From NCBI GenBank assembly GCA_017552985.1, contig JAFZNO010000057.1, forward strand, positions 1 through 42,946: a stretch of DNA of 42,946 nucleotides, in the 5' to 3' direction. Both the position numbers and the translations under genes were made by a program. Below are positions 1 through 9,100 of this stretch, piece after piece; positions within the stretch are counted from its first letter, which is position 1; every line of letters begins with the position of its first letter. The notes beneath the pieces were generated by a model. It did not search any database. It was not told the DNA's origin and saw nothing but the letters and a program-made list of their open reading frames with translations. Source of the stretch: Lachnospiraceae bacterium. GTDB taxonomy: Bacteria; Bacillota; Clostridia; Lachnospirales; Lachnospiraceae.

Positions 1-494
1 ATGTTCTTTAACTCTACGCGGTTTACCTTGATGCCCCAAGGGTCAGTAGCAATGTCGAGCTGTGCACGCATCTTGGTGTTGATGGTTTCACGGCTGGTCA
101 GGGTCTGGTCAAGTTCAAGGTCACCGATGATGTTACGAAGGGTCGTTGCGGTCAGGTTCTCAATTGCCATCATGGGATTCTCAACGCCATAGGTGAACAG
201 CTTGGGGTCGGTGATCTGATAGAAGACAACGGTATCAATTCTCATGGTAACGTTATCCTTCGTAATAACGGGCTGAGGCGGGAAGTCCGCTACCTGTTCC
301 TTTAAGTTCACGCGTCTTGCAACCTTATCGATCAGAGGAAGCTTGATGTGGAAACCAACGGACCAGGTGCCCTGGTAAGCGCCAAGTCGCTCCATTACGA
401 AAGCTTGCGCCTGGGGAACGATCTTCACGCAGGAAACTGCTATGATCAGTGCTACAACAACTAGAAAAATGAGTACGCCAGTAATTCCATCCAT
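1..494 (-). CDS. SPFH/band 7 (stomatin-like) membrane protein, 3' end cut by window
   Basis: About 164 residues are visible and the C-terminus lies beyond base 1. Read from the ATG at 494, it starts MDGITGVLIFLVVVALIIAV, one N-terminal membrane anchor, and passes directly into a band 7 domain with VPQAQAFVMERLGAY, the typical KLPLIDKVARRVNLKEQ segment and NVTMRIDTVVFYQITDP. That pattern is diagnostic of the stomatin/QmcA/HflK-type SPFH family, which forms large membrane-associated scaffolds and often works with NfeD proteins or membrane proteases. An AAAGAGGT ribosome binding site sits just upstream of the ATG. It is the third gene of an operon after an NfeD-family gene and a Bax-inhibitor-1 family gene. 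Family assignment is secure; the cellular client is unknown. Confidence 0.93.
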   Translation of the reverse strand, partial: MDGITGVLIFLVVVALIIAVSCVKIVPQAQAFVMERLGAYQGTWSVGFHIKLPLIDKVARRVNLKEQVADFPPQPVITKDNVTMRIDTVVFYQITDPKLFTYGVENPMMAIENLTATTLRNIIGDLELDQTLTSRETINTKMRAQLDIATDPWGIKVNRVELKN

Positions 495-567
495 AAATTA
501 CCTCTTTCCGTGCTGAATCGCAGCACACGTGTTATATTGAAAAGTCATGCAACTAGAACGGCTAAAA

Positions 568-1275
568 TTATCTTCTGCTCTTGCTGCCGCCCTTGCTGCC
601 CAAAATGCGCAAAATCTTCAGGAACAGATTGATCACGTCGAGATAAATGTCCAGCGCGCTGTCCACTGCGTTGTCCAGCGTCTTGGGGAATGCCTGCGCC
701 CTGTGGAAATCATATCCAATGTACAGGCTGAAGAGAACGGCGCCAATCCAAGCGGTAATGACTTGATCACTTCCCATGATCAGCAACACGATCTCAGAAA
801 TCACCAGTCCCGAAAGGCTTGCCAAAAGCACTCCGCCAAGTTTTTCAAACCACTCCGGCTTTGCAAAGCTAACGGCCGCCATGGTGGCAGTCGTCAACAT
901 GGTGATGATGAATGCCTGGCCAACCATTTCGGATCCAAGTCCGCCGTAAACGGCCACGGAAACGGACACCACCAAACCAACCGGAACCACCACAAGGTTA
1001 TATCCGATAAAGGATATGATCGCATTGTCCGACTTAGACGACATAAGCATGCCGATAAAACAGCAAATGAAGTAACCGACAATCAAAACTGCAGGATTTA
1101 CGTAAAGCATTCTGTCCTGGAAAATGTAACAGATTGCCACGTTTACCAAAAGTCCGTAGACCAGCACTGCTCCGATCACGCCATTATAGGCTCTGTCAGA
1201 GATTTCCTCATCCACGTAGACTTCCTTGTACATTCTCTCTTCCCTACGTGCATTTGTACCTAACAAATCAGCCAT
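568..1275 (-). CDS. Bax inhibitor-1 / YccA family integral membrane protein
   Basis: 235 residues with about six to seven hydrophobic segments from residue 30 to 175. The C-terminal part, YIGYDFHRAQAF followed by ALDIYLDVINLFLKILRILG, matches the conserved end of the BI-1/YccA family (a YD pair, then A-x-x-LYLDxINLFLxLLRILG). In E. coli the family member YccA is a substrate and modulator of the FtsH protease, which is held by the SPFH proteins HflK/HflC. Here the gene lies between an NfeD gene and an SPFH gene, with 70-75 bp gaps and no terminator, so a shared membrane-quality-control role is a reasonable inference. The ATG at 1275 follows a GAGGGTGG ribosome binding site. The sequence does not show whether it conducts Ca2+. 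Confidence 0.88.
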   Translation of the reverse strand: MADLLGTNARREERMYKEVYVDEEISDRAYNGVIGAVLVYGLLVNVAICYIFQDRMLYVNPAVLIVGYFICCFIGMLMSSKSDNAIISFIGYNLVVVPVGLVVSVSVAVYGGLGSEMVGQAFIITMLTTATMAAVSFAKPEWFEKLGGVLLASLSGLVISEIVLLIMGSDQVITAWIGAVLFSLYIGYDFHRAQAFPKTLDNAVDSALDIYLDVINLFLKILRILGSKGGSKSRR

Positions 1276-1345
1276 GTTTTACCACCCTCTTCCGCCTGCG
1301 CGGAACCTTTATTTGCAACCGCAAGAGCGGTCTGCGTTCCAAAAA

Positions 1346-1825
1346 TTATGCCTCTGCCTTCGGCGCTTCCGTCACTGCGGGAGCCACTTCGGGAATGGGC
1401 TTGCAGATCAGCTTCACGCCGCTGATCGCAACGATCTCAACAACGCTGCCCTCGTAGATCACATGACCGTCATCCGCGCTTCTTGCGCTCCATTCCTGAC
1501 CGCCAACGGAAACCTGGCCAAGGCCTCTTAAATTGTTGAGCTCAGTAATAACAATTCCCTGCTTTCCAACAATGCTCTCCGCATTCGTGCGAATGCGGTC
1601 TTTGTTAAAATACTTTACTGCGATTGGTCTGGTAAAGATCAAGAGCAGGAATGAAACAACCAAAAACAGAACGATCTGCAGCCAGAGCGGTCCGTTAAGT
1701 GCCGCAACGATCAGCGCCACAAGCGCGCCTCCGGCAAACCAGATGCTGCTCAATCCCAAAGAGATGATCTCAACCACGACTGCAACAACTAATACTACGA
1801 TCCATGCAATCATCTCATAATCCAT
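1346..1825 (-). CDS. NfeD family membrane protein
   Basis: 159 residues. Residues 1-70 contain three to four closely spaced hydrophobic helices (IAWIVVLVVAVVVEIISLGL, a Gly/Ala-rich segment, then LWLQIVLFLVVSFLLLIF). Residues about 90-145 form the soluble NfeD C-terminal beta-barrel, with GKQGIVITELNNLRGLGQVS and GGQEWSARS. This is the short, protease-less NfeD form (YqeZ/YqfA-type partner). It is the first gene of an operon with a BI-1 protein and an SPFH protein; pairing of NfeD with SPFH proteins is well established. A good promoter lies about 90 bp upstream and a GAAGG ribosome binding site precedes the ATG. The last residues (PAVTEAPKAEA) are a low-complexity tail. Confidence 0.9.
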   Translation of the reverse strand: MDYEMIAWIVVLVVAVVVEIISLGLSSIWFAGGALVALIVAALNGPLWLQIVLFLVVSFLLLIFTRPIAVKYFNKDRIRTNAESIVGKQGIVITELNNLRGLGQVSVGGQEWSARSADDGHVIYEGSVVEIVAISGVKLICKPIPEVAPAVTEAPKAEA

Positions 1826-1909
1826 ACTTGCCTTCTTTCTGCCACAGACGGGGCAACTTTGGCGGGGATGCCGGTTTCCAGCGATCCCTAGTCTGTTTTC
1901 TATGATCCT

Positions 1910-1938
1910 AGTCTACTACAATTTGCGGTTTCAGGCAA
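1910..1938 (-). promoter_or_regulatory. Sigma-A type promoter for the nfeD - BI-1 - SPFH operon
   Basis: On the minus strand, TTGCCT (1933-1938) and TAGACT (1910-1915) are separated by 17 bp. It lies downstream of the terminator of the preceding gene and about 85 bp upstream of the nfeD start codon. Assigned by consensus match only. Confidence 0.55.
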
Positions 1939-1993
1939 TCTTTTTATTTGCACTTTAGATTTGCTTATCGTGCGAAAACTGAGATAATCCATG

Positions 1994-2025
1994 AAAAATG
2001 GGCCCGCGCAGTTCACGCGGACCCA
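1994..2025 (-). terminator. Rho-independent terminator of the SleB-type hydrolase gene
   Basis: On the minus strand a 10-bp stem, TGGGTCCGCG pairing with CGCGGGCCCA through one G-U pair, closes a short loop and is followed by TTTTT. It lies 48 bp after the hydrolase stop codon. It belongs to a set of similar-looking terminators in this window. Confidence 0.85.
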
Positions 2026-2072
2026 TTACGTTTTGTCTTATTTTTTGTCATGATGCGGCGTTCCGCGATCCA

Positions 2073-3161
2073 TTAATAGAACACGTGGTTACCGATCACG
2101 AGGCCTTCCCTGCCGTTAACGCGACGGAAGTGCGTCAAGTCACCTACGTTGGAAACACCTGACAGTGCCTCTTCAGCTGCCTTGATGCAGCTCTCGTAAA
2201 TCTTTCCTGACTCAAGTACGCGGTTTACCTTACCGCTCATGGCAGGAGTAAACTGACCGGATGCATAGATTACGCCGTGAATGGTGTCAGGATATGCCGC
2301 ACTTCTCACGCGGTTCATGACAACGGCACCCACTGCCACCTGTCCTTCATAAGGTTCTCCGCCGGCCTCACAATGAATGAGTGCTGCCAAAAGGAGCGTC
2401 GTGTCTGCATCAACGGTATACTCGCCATAGTTCACGTGGCGCTTTGATTCTCTCTCAGCCTTCTGACGGGCCTTCACTTCCTCCACGGTCTCGCCGGCGT
2501 CGATCTGGAACGTAACGTCTACGTAATCCGAAGCCACGTATCCGTCTTTTCCGTTGTAGTCCACGCAGATCCAACCGTCAGCCGTCTCCTTGTTGAGCAC
2601 GTCAACGCGCTCGCCCTCAGGGAGAAGGCCATAGATTTCTGCTTTCGTTGAGTCTTCCATGCGGACGCGAAGAACGTCCGTGGAAACGATCGCAATTTTC
2701 TTTCCCGCATCCTCGGCAAGGGCTTCCGCCTCCTCACCGAAAAGCAGATACTGGTCATCAGCCCATCCCACGATGTTTCCGGAACGAAGCTTTGTCCAGC
2801 CGTCCTTTCTTTCCAGGATCTCTCCGCCACAGTCCTTGTAGAGATATCCCACGACCTTTGCATCCTCCGTCGTGCCGTCAAGGATGTTCAGCTCTTTCTT
2901 TACGTTCGCCATAACGAGCTTCGATTCTTCCTTCGGCTCCTGGAGAGCGGCCAAGTCCAAGTTCAAGGTCTGCGCCATTTCACTGATCTTTTCAGTCGTG
3001 TCAATGCACTTCGGCTCGAAGAGCATGCCTGCGCCAACGCTCAGGAAATCCATGCCGCCATCGAATTCTGCCGCAAGAGCCGTCTGCCCGCAAAGGAGCA
3101 CCATCGTCAAGGATAAAAATAATCCCATCACTCTGGCAAACAATTTTTGGTTTGATTTCAT
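2073..3161 (-). CDS. Secreted cell-wall hydrolase with two SH3 domains and a SleB-type catalytic domain
   Basis: 362 residues. A signal peptide occupies residues 1-30 (KSNQKLFARVMG, a hydrophobic core, then ALAAEF). Two bacterial SH3 domains follow: about residues 88-145 (ending GNIVGWADDQYLLFG) and 155-215 (ending GKDGYVASDYVDV). A short charged linker leads to a Hydrolase_2/SleB-CwlJ domain from about 245 to the end, with LLLAALIHCEAGGEPYEGQV, AVGAVVMNRVRS and GQFTPAMSG. In spore-formers this domain family cleaves spore cortex peptidoglycan, but many vegetative clostridial members exist; with a signal peptide and SH3 domains this one probably acts on peptidoglycan outside the membrane. It has its own strong promoter and terminator, so it is probably monocistronic. 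Confidence 0.88.
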   Translation of the reverse strand: MKSNQKLFARVMGLFLSLTMVLLCGQTALAAEFDGGMDFLSVGAGMLFEPKCIDTTEKISEMAQTLNLDLAALQEPKEESKLVMANVKKELNILDGTTEDAKVVGYLYKDCGGEILERKDGWTKLRSGNIVGWADDQYLLFGEEAEALAEDAGKKIAIVSTDVLRVRMEDSTKAEIYGLLPEGERVDVLNKETADGWICVDYNGKDGYVASDYVDVTFQIDAGETVEEVKARQKAERESKRHVNYGEYTVDADTTLLLAALIHCEAGGEPYEGQVAVGAVVMNRVRSAAYPDTIHGVIYASGQFTPAMSGKVNRVLESGKIYESCIKAAEEALSGVSNVGDLTHFRRVNGREGLVIGNHVFY

Positions 3162-3290
3162 CTCTGTCCCAATCCTTTACACTTTTATTTCGTCACTAAT
3201 TTTTGTGAAAACTATTAAAAAAACTAGTAAAAGTTAAGTCGGTTTTGTGACAAATTGTTAAGATTTTGTTACGAATCTTTGTTGCAAAGG

Positions 3291-3319
3291 ATAATAACAG
3301 AAAAAATTTTTTTTGTCAA
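3291..3319 (-). promoter_or_regulatory. Strong sigma-A type promoter of the SleB-type hydrolase
   Basis: On the minus strand, a perfect TTGACA (3314-3319) and TATTAT (3291-3296) are 17 bp apart. The spacer is an A7T6 tract that would curve the DNA. This predicts a 5' leader of about 120 bases before the ATG at 3161. The leader is A+T-rich and no known riboswitch was recognised in it. Confidence 0.75.
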
Positions 3320-3322
3320 CCC

Positions 3323-4126
3323 CTAGATATTTTTTGATTTTTCGATGCAGGCTTCCACGGCATCCATCACGGAAGCCCGAAATCCCATCTCTTCAAGCAC
3401 TTTCACGGCCTCGATCGTAGTGCCTCCGGGGGAGCAAACCATGTCCTTGAGTTCTCCGGGGTGCTTGCCCGTCTCCAGGAGAAGTTTTGCGCTTCCGAGA
3501 ACGGCCTGCGCGGAAAATTCATAGGCCTGTGCGCGAGGCATGCCCGCCAGCACCGCGGCGTCCGCCATGGCCTCGATAAACATAAATACGTATGCGGGAG
3601 AACTGCCGCTGATGCCAACCACCACGTCCATGAGCTTCTCGGGAACAACGCTCGCCTTACCAAAGGAGCCAAGGAGCTTCAGCGTCTCATCCAGTTCCTT
3701 CTTGGTCACGTTCTTATTGGCACATACGCCCGTGCAACCCTCCAACACCAGGGCAGGGGTGTTGGGCATGCAACGCACCACCTTCAGATCGCTCCTGCCG
3801 AGACCCTCCTCCAAAAATGCCAGCGTCTTTCCGGCAGCTATGCTGATGATCACCGTGCTCTTGCGAACCGCCTTTCCGATCTTTGGTAAAACTTCAGGTA
3901 AAACGTTAGGCTTTACGGCCAAGATCAGGAGGTCTGCCGCCTCTGCCACTGCCTCTTCATTGATAGCGGTAGTTATTTTATAGGTCGTTTTCGCCTTTTC
4001 CGACGCTGCGGCAAATTTGTCATACCCGATCACGTTCTCCGGCTTTGCCATTTTCTTGGCAAGGAGCCCTCCCATAATGGCGGTTGCCATGTTTCCAAGT
4101 CCGATAAATCCGATTTTTTTCTCCAT
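3323..4126 (-). CDS. proC: Pyrroline-5-carboxylate reductase
   Basis: 267 residues, the usual ProC length. It catalyses the last step of proline synthesis, NAD(P)H-dependent reduction of 1-pyrroline-5-carboxylate, in the cytoplasm. The N-terminal Rossmann motif is IGFIGLGNMATAIMGG. Other family signatures are LAVKPNVLPEVL, VVRCMPNTPALV, the substrate-side segment GISGSSPAYVFMFIEAMADA, and the C-terminal signature SPGGTTIEAVKVLEEMGFR. A GAGAGGAAACT ribosome binding site precedes the ATG. A TATAAT at 4172-4177 lies just upstream but lacks a convincing -35, so transcription may also come through from the TrmH gene 65 bp upstream. Confidence 0.96.
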   Translation of the reverse strand: MEKKIGFIGLGNMATAIMGGLLAKKMAKPENVIGYDKFAAASEKAKTTYKITTAINEEAVAEAADLLILAVKPNVLPEVLPKIGKAVRKSTVIISIAAGKTLAFLEEGLGRSDLKVVRCMPNTPALVLEGCTGVCANKNVTKKELDETLKLLGSFGKASVVPEKLMDVVVGISGSSPAYVFMFIEAMADAAVLAGMPRAQAYEFSAQAVLGSAKLLLETGKHPGELKDMVCSPGGTTIEAVKVLEEMGFRASVMDAVEACIEKSKNI

Positions 4127-4191
4127 AGTTTCCTCTCTTTCTCCCTACTGGTTTACGTCTGTTTCTTCTATATTATAGTAGTAATTCATTT

Positions 4192-4977
4192 TTAACTTCT
4201 TTGACGCTTTGCTTCATATATTAAAAGGGCTGCCGCCACGGCCGCGTTCAAGGATTCCAATTTTCCCTCCATGGGGATTTTTACGAGGGAATCTGCCATT
4301 TCCGTCAGTTCCTTCGACAAACCGTTACCTTCGTTTCCGATCAGGAACGCAGTGGGCGTCTGGAAGGAGCATCCTGTGAAATACGTCTCTCCCAAGAGGT
4401 GCGCGGCAAAGATTTTTACTTGATTTTCTTTCATTTTTTGAATTATTTCTTGCAAGTCATCTTCCAAAATGAAAGGTACTCTGTAAATAGAACCCATCGT
4501 AGCCCGGATTGTCTTAGGATTAAAAATATCAACCGTTGTTTTATTCATGATCACGGCGGTGACTCCGGCGCCCTCACTGGTTCTCATAATTGTACCTAAA
4601 TTGCCCGGATCTTGCAGATTTTCGAGCACTAAATACAAGCCGTTGGGGTGCTTTAGGACCTCTTCCACGTCATATTGGGGACGCTTTAAAACCGTCAAAA
4701 CGCCCTGCGGGGTCTGCACGTCCGCCATTTTTTCCATGACTTCGGCCGAAACCGTCTCCCAAGGGATGCGATTTAGCTTCTCCTTCAGCTGAGGCTGATT
4801 TTCAAGCTTTTCAAGGGCTTCGTTCGTAAGATATGCCTCCCGGATCCAGTTTTCAGGGGCTTCCCCAAACATTTTGATTCCTTCCGCCAGGAAAACCTGA
4901 TCCTTTTTCCGCTCCTTGGCCTTTGTCTGCCATTGAACCACTTGCTTTACCTTTGCGTTTGCAGTGCTGGTGATCAT
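4192..4977 (-). CDS. TrmH/SpoU family RNA methyltransferase
   Basis: 261 residues: an N-terminal substrate-binding region (residues 1-100, Lys-rich start) followed by a SPOUT knot domain. All three SpoU motifs are visible: motif 1 VLENLQDPGNLGTIMRTSEG with the catalytic-type Asn/Arg, motif 2 AFLIGNEGNGLSKEL, and motif 3 IPMEGKLESLNAAVAAALLI. Such enzymes transfer methyl from SAM to ribose 2'-OH in rRNA or tRNA. Length and the N-terminal domain fit the RlmB/TrmH group, but the exact RNA target cannot be told from sequence. An AAGGAG ribosome binding site precedes the ATG. It sits between the pfkA terminator and proC. Confidence 0.9.
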   Translation of the reverse strand: MITSTANAKVKQVVQWQTKAKERKKDQVFLAEGIKMFGEAPENWIREAYLTNEALEKLENQPQLKEKLNRIPWETVSAEVMEKMADVQTPQGVLTVLKRPQYDVEEVLKHPNGLYLVLENLQDPGNLGTIMRTSEGAGVTAVIMNKTTVDIFNPKTIRATMGSIYRVPFILEDDLQEIIQKMKENQVKIFAAHLLGETYFTGCSFQTPTAFLIGNEGNGLSKELTEMADSLVKIPMEGKLESLNAAVAAALLIYEAKRQRS

Positions 4978-5035
4978 GTCAAAACTCCTTATGATAGGGT
5001 AAGCACGATCCTCGCTTGACGGCCGTATCGTGCAT

Positions 5036-5070
5036 AAAAAAGGCGGTTACGCCACGTGGGCATAACCGCC
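5036..5070 (-). terminator. Rho-independent terminator after pfkA
   Basis: On the minus strand a 12-bp stem (GGCGGTTATGCC with GGCGTAACCGCC) closes a 5-base loop and is followed by six T. It begins 7 bp after the pfkA stop codon. Confidence 0.92.
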
Positions 5071-5076
5071 GGATTC

Positions 5077-6069
5077 TTATCTTTCCTTCTCATCCATGAC
5101 GGAGAGCAGTCTGGAAATCTCATACTCTCTCTCATCAACGGTTTTCGTCATCTGAAGCGCTTCCTCGATGTCGAAGTCCACAAACTTGCCATCCTTATAT
5201 CCAACTACGCGATTCGTCTTTCCGTTTCTCAGAAGGTCTACCGCGTTAGCTCCCATGATGGATGCATAGTAACGGTCCTTTGCACTGGGTTCGCCGCCGC
5301 GCTGCATGTAACCAAGGATGGTTGCTCTGGTCTCAATGCCGGTCGCTGCCTCGATTCGTCTTGCCATGGATACGGAGTGGCCAATGCCTTCCGCATTGAT
5401 GATGATGTGATGCGTCTTTCCAAGACGACGGCTGCGGATGATGTTATTGATGAGCTCCTGCTCATTATAATCATATTTTTCAGGAAGCAGAATATCCTCG
5501 GCTCCGTTTGCAATGCCGCACCAAAGTGCGATGTAACCTGCATCACGTCCCATAACCTCGATGATGCTGCAACGCTCGTGTGAGGAGGACGTATCCTTAA
5601 CCTTGTCGATGGCTTCCATTGCCGTATTCACTGCCGTATCAAATCCGATGGTGTAATCCGTGCACGCAATGTCAAGGTCGATCGTGCCAGGAAGTCCGAT
5701 GGTGTTGATCCCAAGTCTGGAAAGCGCCTGTGCACCGCGGTAGGAACCGTCGCCGCCGATAACTACGATGCCGTCAATGCCATGCTTCCGGCAAATGTCT
5801 GCACCCTTCTGCTGACCTTCCTTCGTCTTGAACTCCAGGCAACGCGCCGTACCAAGAATGGTACCGCCTCTCTGGATGATATCGGAAACGTGCCTTGCTT
5901 CCAGATCTACGATTTCTTCATTTAAAAGGCCCTGATAGCCCTTCTTGATTCCCTTAACTTTGATTCCTCTGGCAACGGAGGTACGAACCACGGCACGAAT
6001 TGCCGCATTCATTCCGGGTGCATCGCCGCCGCTGGTCAAAACGCCAATTGTTCTGATCTCTTTTTCCAT
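5077..6069 (-). CDS. pfkA: ATP-dependent 6-phosphofructokinase
   Basis: 330 residues from the ATG at 6069. This start is chosen over the in-frame ATG at 6084 because GGAGG sits 7 bases upstream of it. It phosphorylates fructose-6-phosphate in glycolysis. Family signatures are GVLTSGGDAPGMNAAIRAVV (ATP site), VVIGGDGSYRGAQ, the catalytic PGTIDLDIACTDYTIGFDTA (PGTIDND in the family, here with a leucine: DLD), EVMGRDAGYIAL and the C-terminal LGYMQRGGEPSA. The leucine in PGTIDLD is unusual and deserves a check against paralogues. It has its own promoter in the 75-bp gap after dnaE and a strong terminator; dnaE-pfkA adjacency is common in Firmicutes. Confidence 0.95.
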   Translation of the reverse strand: MEKEIRTIGVLTSGGDAPGMNAAIRAVVRTSVARGIKVKGIKKGYQGLLNEEIVDLEARHVSDIIQRGGTILGTARCLEFKTKEGQQKGADICRKHGIDGIVVIGGDGSYRGAQALSRLGINTIGLPGTIDLDIACTDYTIGFDTAVNTAMEAIDKVKDTSSSHERCSIIEVMGRDAGYIALWCGIANGAEDILLPEKYDYNEQELINNIIRSRRLGKTHHIIINAEGIGHSVSMARRIEAATGIETRATILGYMQRGGEPSAKDRYYASIMGANAVDLLRNGKTNRVVGYKDGKFVDFDIEEALQMTKTVDEREYEISRLLSVMDEKER

Positions 6070-6112
6070 TGTGTTTCCTCCCAATTCGTCCGCAAAAATT
6101 ACGTCAGAAAAT

Positions 6113-6141
6113 ATTTTAATCTATTTTTTTCCGTATTTCAA
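6113..6141 (-). promoter_or_regulatory. Sigma-A type promoter of pfkA
   Basis: On the minus strand, TTGAAA (6136-6141) and TAAAAT (6113-6118) are 17 bp apart. It lies in the gap between the dnaE stop codon and pfkA, about 45 bp from the chosen pfkA start. Confidence 0.6.
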
Positions 6142-6145
6142 TAGG

Positions 6146-9100
6146 TCACAAACGGAATTTTACGTTTTCTGCGCCAAAAATTACGCCAAGACGGTTTTTC
6201 AAGCCGTCATCTGCTTTTACGCAACGATTTGCGGGGAGCGTACGGATCTGTTTATTTTCCTTTATAAAAATGACAACATTGTCATCCCCGTCAGAATCCG
6301 CGATCGCATCCAGGAGTTCCTGCTCCCGCTCCTTGTACTGCTCCATGGTCTCAAACTGGATCCACACGCCATTCGGAAGCTTTTTGACGCTGGGCCTTGC
6401 GCTTGCCTGGTTACCGCCCTGCGCGCCGCCTGCATTGGGCGCATCGTCCCGACGGCTACCCTGCCATCCGCCGCCAGCCGGATTTCCGGGCGTCCAGCTT
6501 CTTCCGCTGCCCTCCCGGCCGCGCCTGTCCTGAAAGACCGGACCAGACTTTGCGTCCGTCCTCTCCTTCGCCTCCTCGAAGCTCACCATCTGCTCGCAGA
6601 TAACGTTGCAGACGGGATTTCCGTCGCGGTCTTCCTTCAGGGAAACCCTTCCCTTTACGAACACCTTCGCATCCTCCAGCAAGAGCGATCCGCATTCGGA
6701 ATACGTCTTGGGGAAGACGATGATCTCGAGACCACCGACCAGATCCTCTACGTTGATAAACGCCATGGCCTCGTTATTCTTTGTATATTTCACGTTCTTG
6801 CCCGTGATCATGCCGCCCACGATGACAGTCGCCTGGTCGTGCACCTTGGGTTCTCCCGTCTCTTCATCGATGGCAAAATCCATGCTGGTGTTGGTGATCT
6901 GCCGCCTCCAAAGTTCCTGCCATGCCTCCAGCGGATGACCGCTGACGTAGACGCCAAGCACTTCCTTCTCGAATTGAAGCAGCATCTCCTTATCATATTC
7001 GCCAACCTTCGGAAGCACCACGTCAAACTCTTCCTTCTGCTCATCCGACACGATGTCAAAGAGCGTCAGCTGCCCGGCCATGCTGTTCTTGCGGTCGTGG
7101 ACGATCCTCTCCATGATCTGGGAGTAGACTGCCATGAACTGCTTTCTCGTGCCACCGAGGCTGTCGAGGGCGCCTGCCTTGATGCAGCTCTCGATGACGC
7201 GCTTATTAATGTCATGCTCCGACATGCGCGTGATAAAATCCTTGATGTTGGTAAAGGGCCCGCCAACTCTTCTCTCCTCGGCGAGTGCTTCTATGATGGG
7301 CCTGCCAACGCCCTTGATCGCCGTCAGGGAATAACGGATCTTGCCGTCCTGCACGGAAAATCCGCTCTCGCCCTGATTCACGTCGGGCGGAAGCACTTCG
7401 ATCCCCATGCTGCGGCACGTCAGGATATATTCCGATACCTTGGAAGAGTTGTCAATGACGGAGGTCATGAGCGCCGCCATGAATTCCACGGGATAATAAT
7501 ACTTTAAGAACGCCGTCTGATAAGCCACCACGGCATAGCAGGCCGCGTGGGACTTATTAAATGCATATTTTGCAAAGTCCATCATCTCATCATAGATGTG
7601 GCTGGCAACTTTTTCACTGATGCCGTTCGCCGCACATCCGGGCACGCCCTCCTCCGGATTGCCGTAGACAAAGTTCGCGCGCTCCTTCTCCATGACGGAC
7701 TGCTTCTTTTTACTCATGGCGCGGCGCACGAGGTCGCTTCGCCCAAGGGTATATCCTCCGAGGTCACGAACGATCTGCATTACCTGCTCCTGATACACGA
7801 TGCATCCGTGGGTCGGCCGCAGGATGGGCTCCAGCTGCGGACAGGAATACGTAACGCTTCCCGCGTCATTCTTGCCCTTTAGGTATTTCGGTATGAAGTC
7901 CATGGGGCCCGGACGATATAAGGAAATTCCCGCTATGACGTCCTCCAGGCTCCCCGGACGAAGTTCCTTCATGAAACTCTTCATTCCGCCGCTTTCCAAC
8001 TGGAACACGCCCTCGGTCTTGCCCGTTCCAATATAGGCAAGTACCTTCGGGTCATTATAATCAAGCCGGTCCATATCCAGCCTGATCCCCTGGCTTTTCT
8101 CCACAAAATTCACGGCGTCATGGATCACGGTCAGGGTCCGAAGACCCAGGAAGTCCATCTTCAAAAGGCCCAGTTCTTCCAGCGTCGTCATGGTAAATTG
8201 CGTCGTGATCGCGCCGTCACTGCCCCTGGACAGCGGCACAAACTCGTCTGCCGCCTTCGGGCAGATCACGACTCCGGCCGCGTGCATGGAAGTATGCCTC
8301 GGCAAACCTTCCAGACGCTTGCACATGTCGATGAGATACCGTACCTGCTCGTCCTCCTCATAAAGCTTTCGAAGCTCCGGATTCTTTTCCAGCGCAAGAT
8401 CCAGCGTTATGTTCAGCTCCTGCGGCACCATCTTCGCGATCTTATCCACGTAGGCATAGGGTAGGTCCATCGCCCGGCCCACGTCACGGATCACGCCGCG
8501 CGCCGCCAGGGTACCGAAGGTCACGATCTGCACAACCTTCTCCGCGCCGTACTTGCGGCTTACGTAATCAATGACCTCCTGCCTTCTCTCAAAGCAAAAG
8601 TCAATGTCAATATCGGGCATGGACACGCGCTCCGGATTGAGGAAACGCTCAAACAGGAGGCTGTATCTGATGGGATCGATGTTAGTGATCTTAAGGCAAT
8701 AGGAAACAATGCTTCCTGCTGCCGAACCACGCCCCGGTCCAACGGGAATGTCATTTTCCTTTGCATAATTGATAAAGTCCCAAACGATCAGGAAATAGTC
8801 GACGTAGCCCATTCGCTTGATGATCCCAAGCTCATAGGACAAACGCTCGCCATAGGTCTGGCCGGTATCGCCGGCCTGCCTTCCCATGACTTCCTTCAAA
8901 AGGGCGTCATAGCTTTCCGGATCCTCCGGAAGGTTCACGGGCTCCCAGGAATTCTCCACGTGCAAGAGGTCACGCCCATACCTTGCGATCAGTCCGTCAT
9001 TACACAATTTATTCAAATAACTCCAGGAATCATAGCCCTCCGGCACCTCATAGTGCGGCAGCTTTGTCTCCCCAAATTTGATCTCCACGTTACAGCGGTC

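Noticed and set aside
325-528. 67-codon minus-strand frame at the left end
   Set aside because: The overlapping frame from 494 encodes a clear SPFH protein with a good ribosome binding site; this one is its shadow.
5945-7507. 520-codon plus-strand open frame
   Set aside because: It lies opposite dnaE and pfkA, has no family motif and no ribosome binding site, and arises from the codon bias of the real genes.
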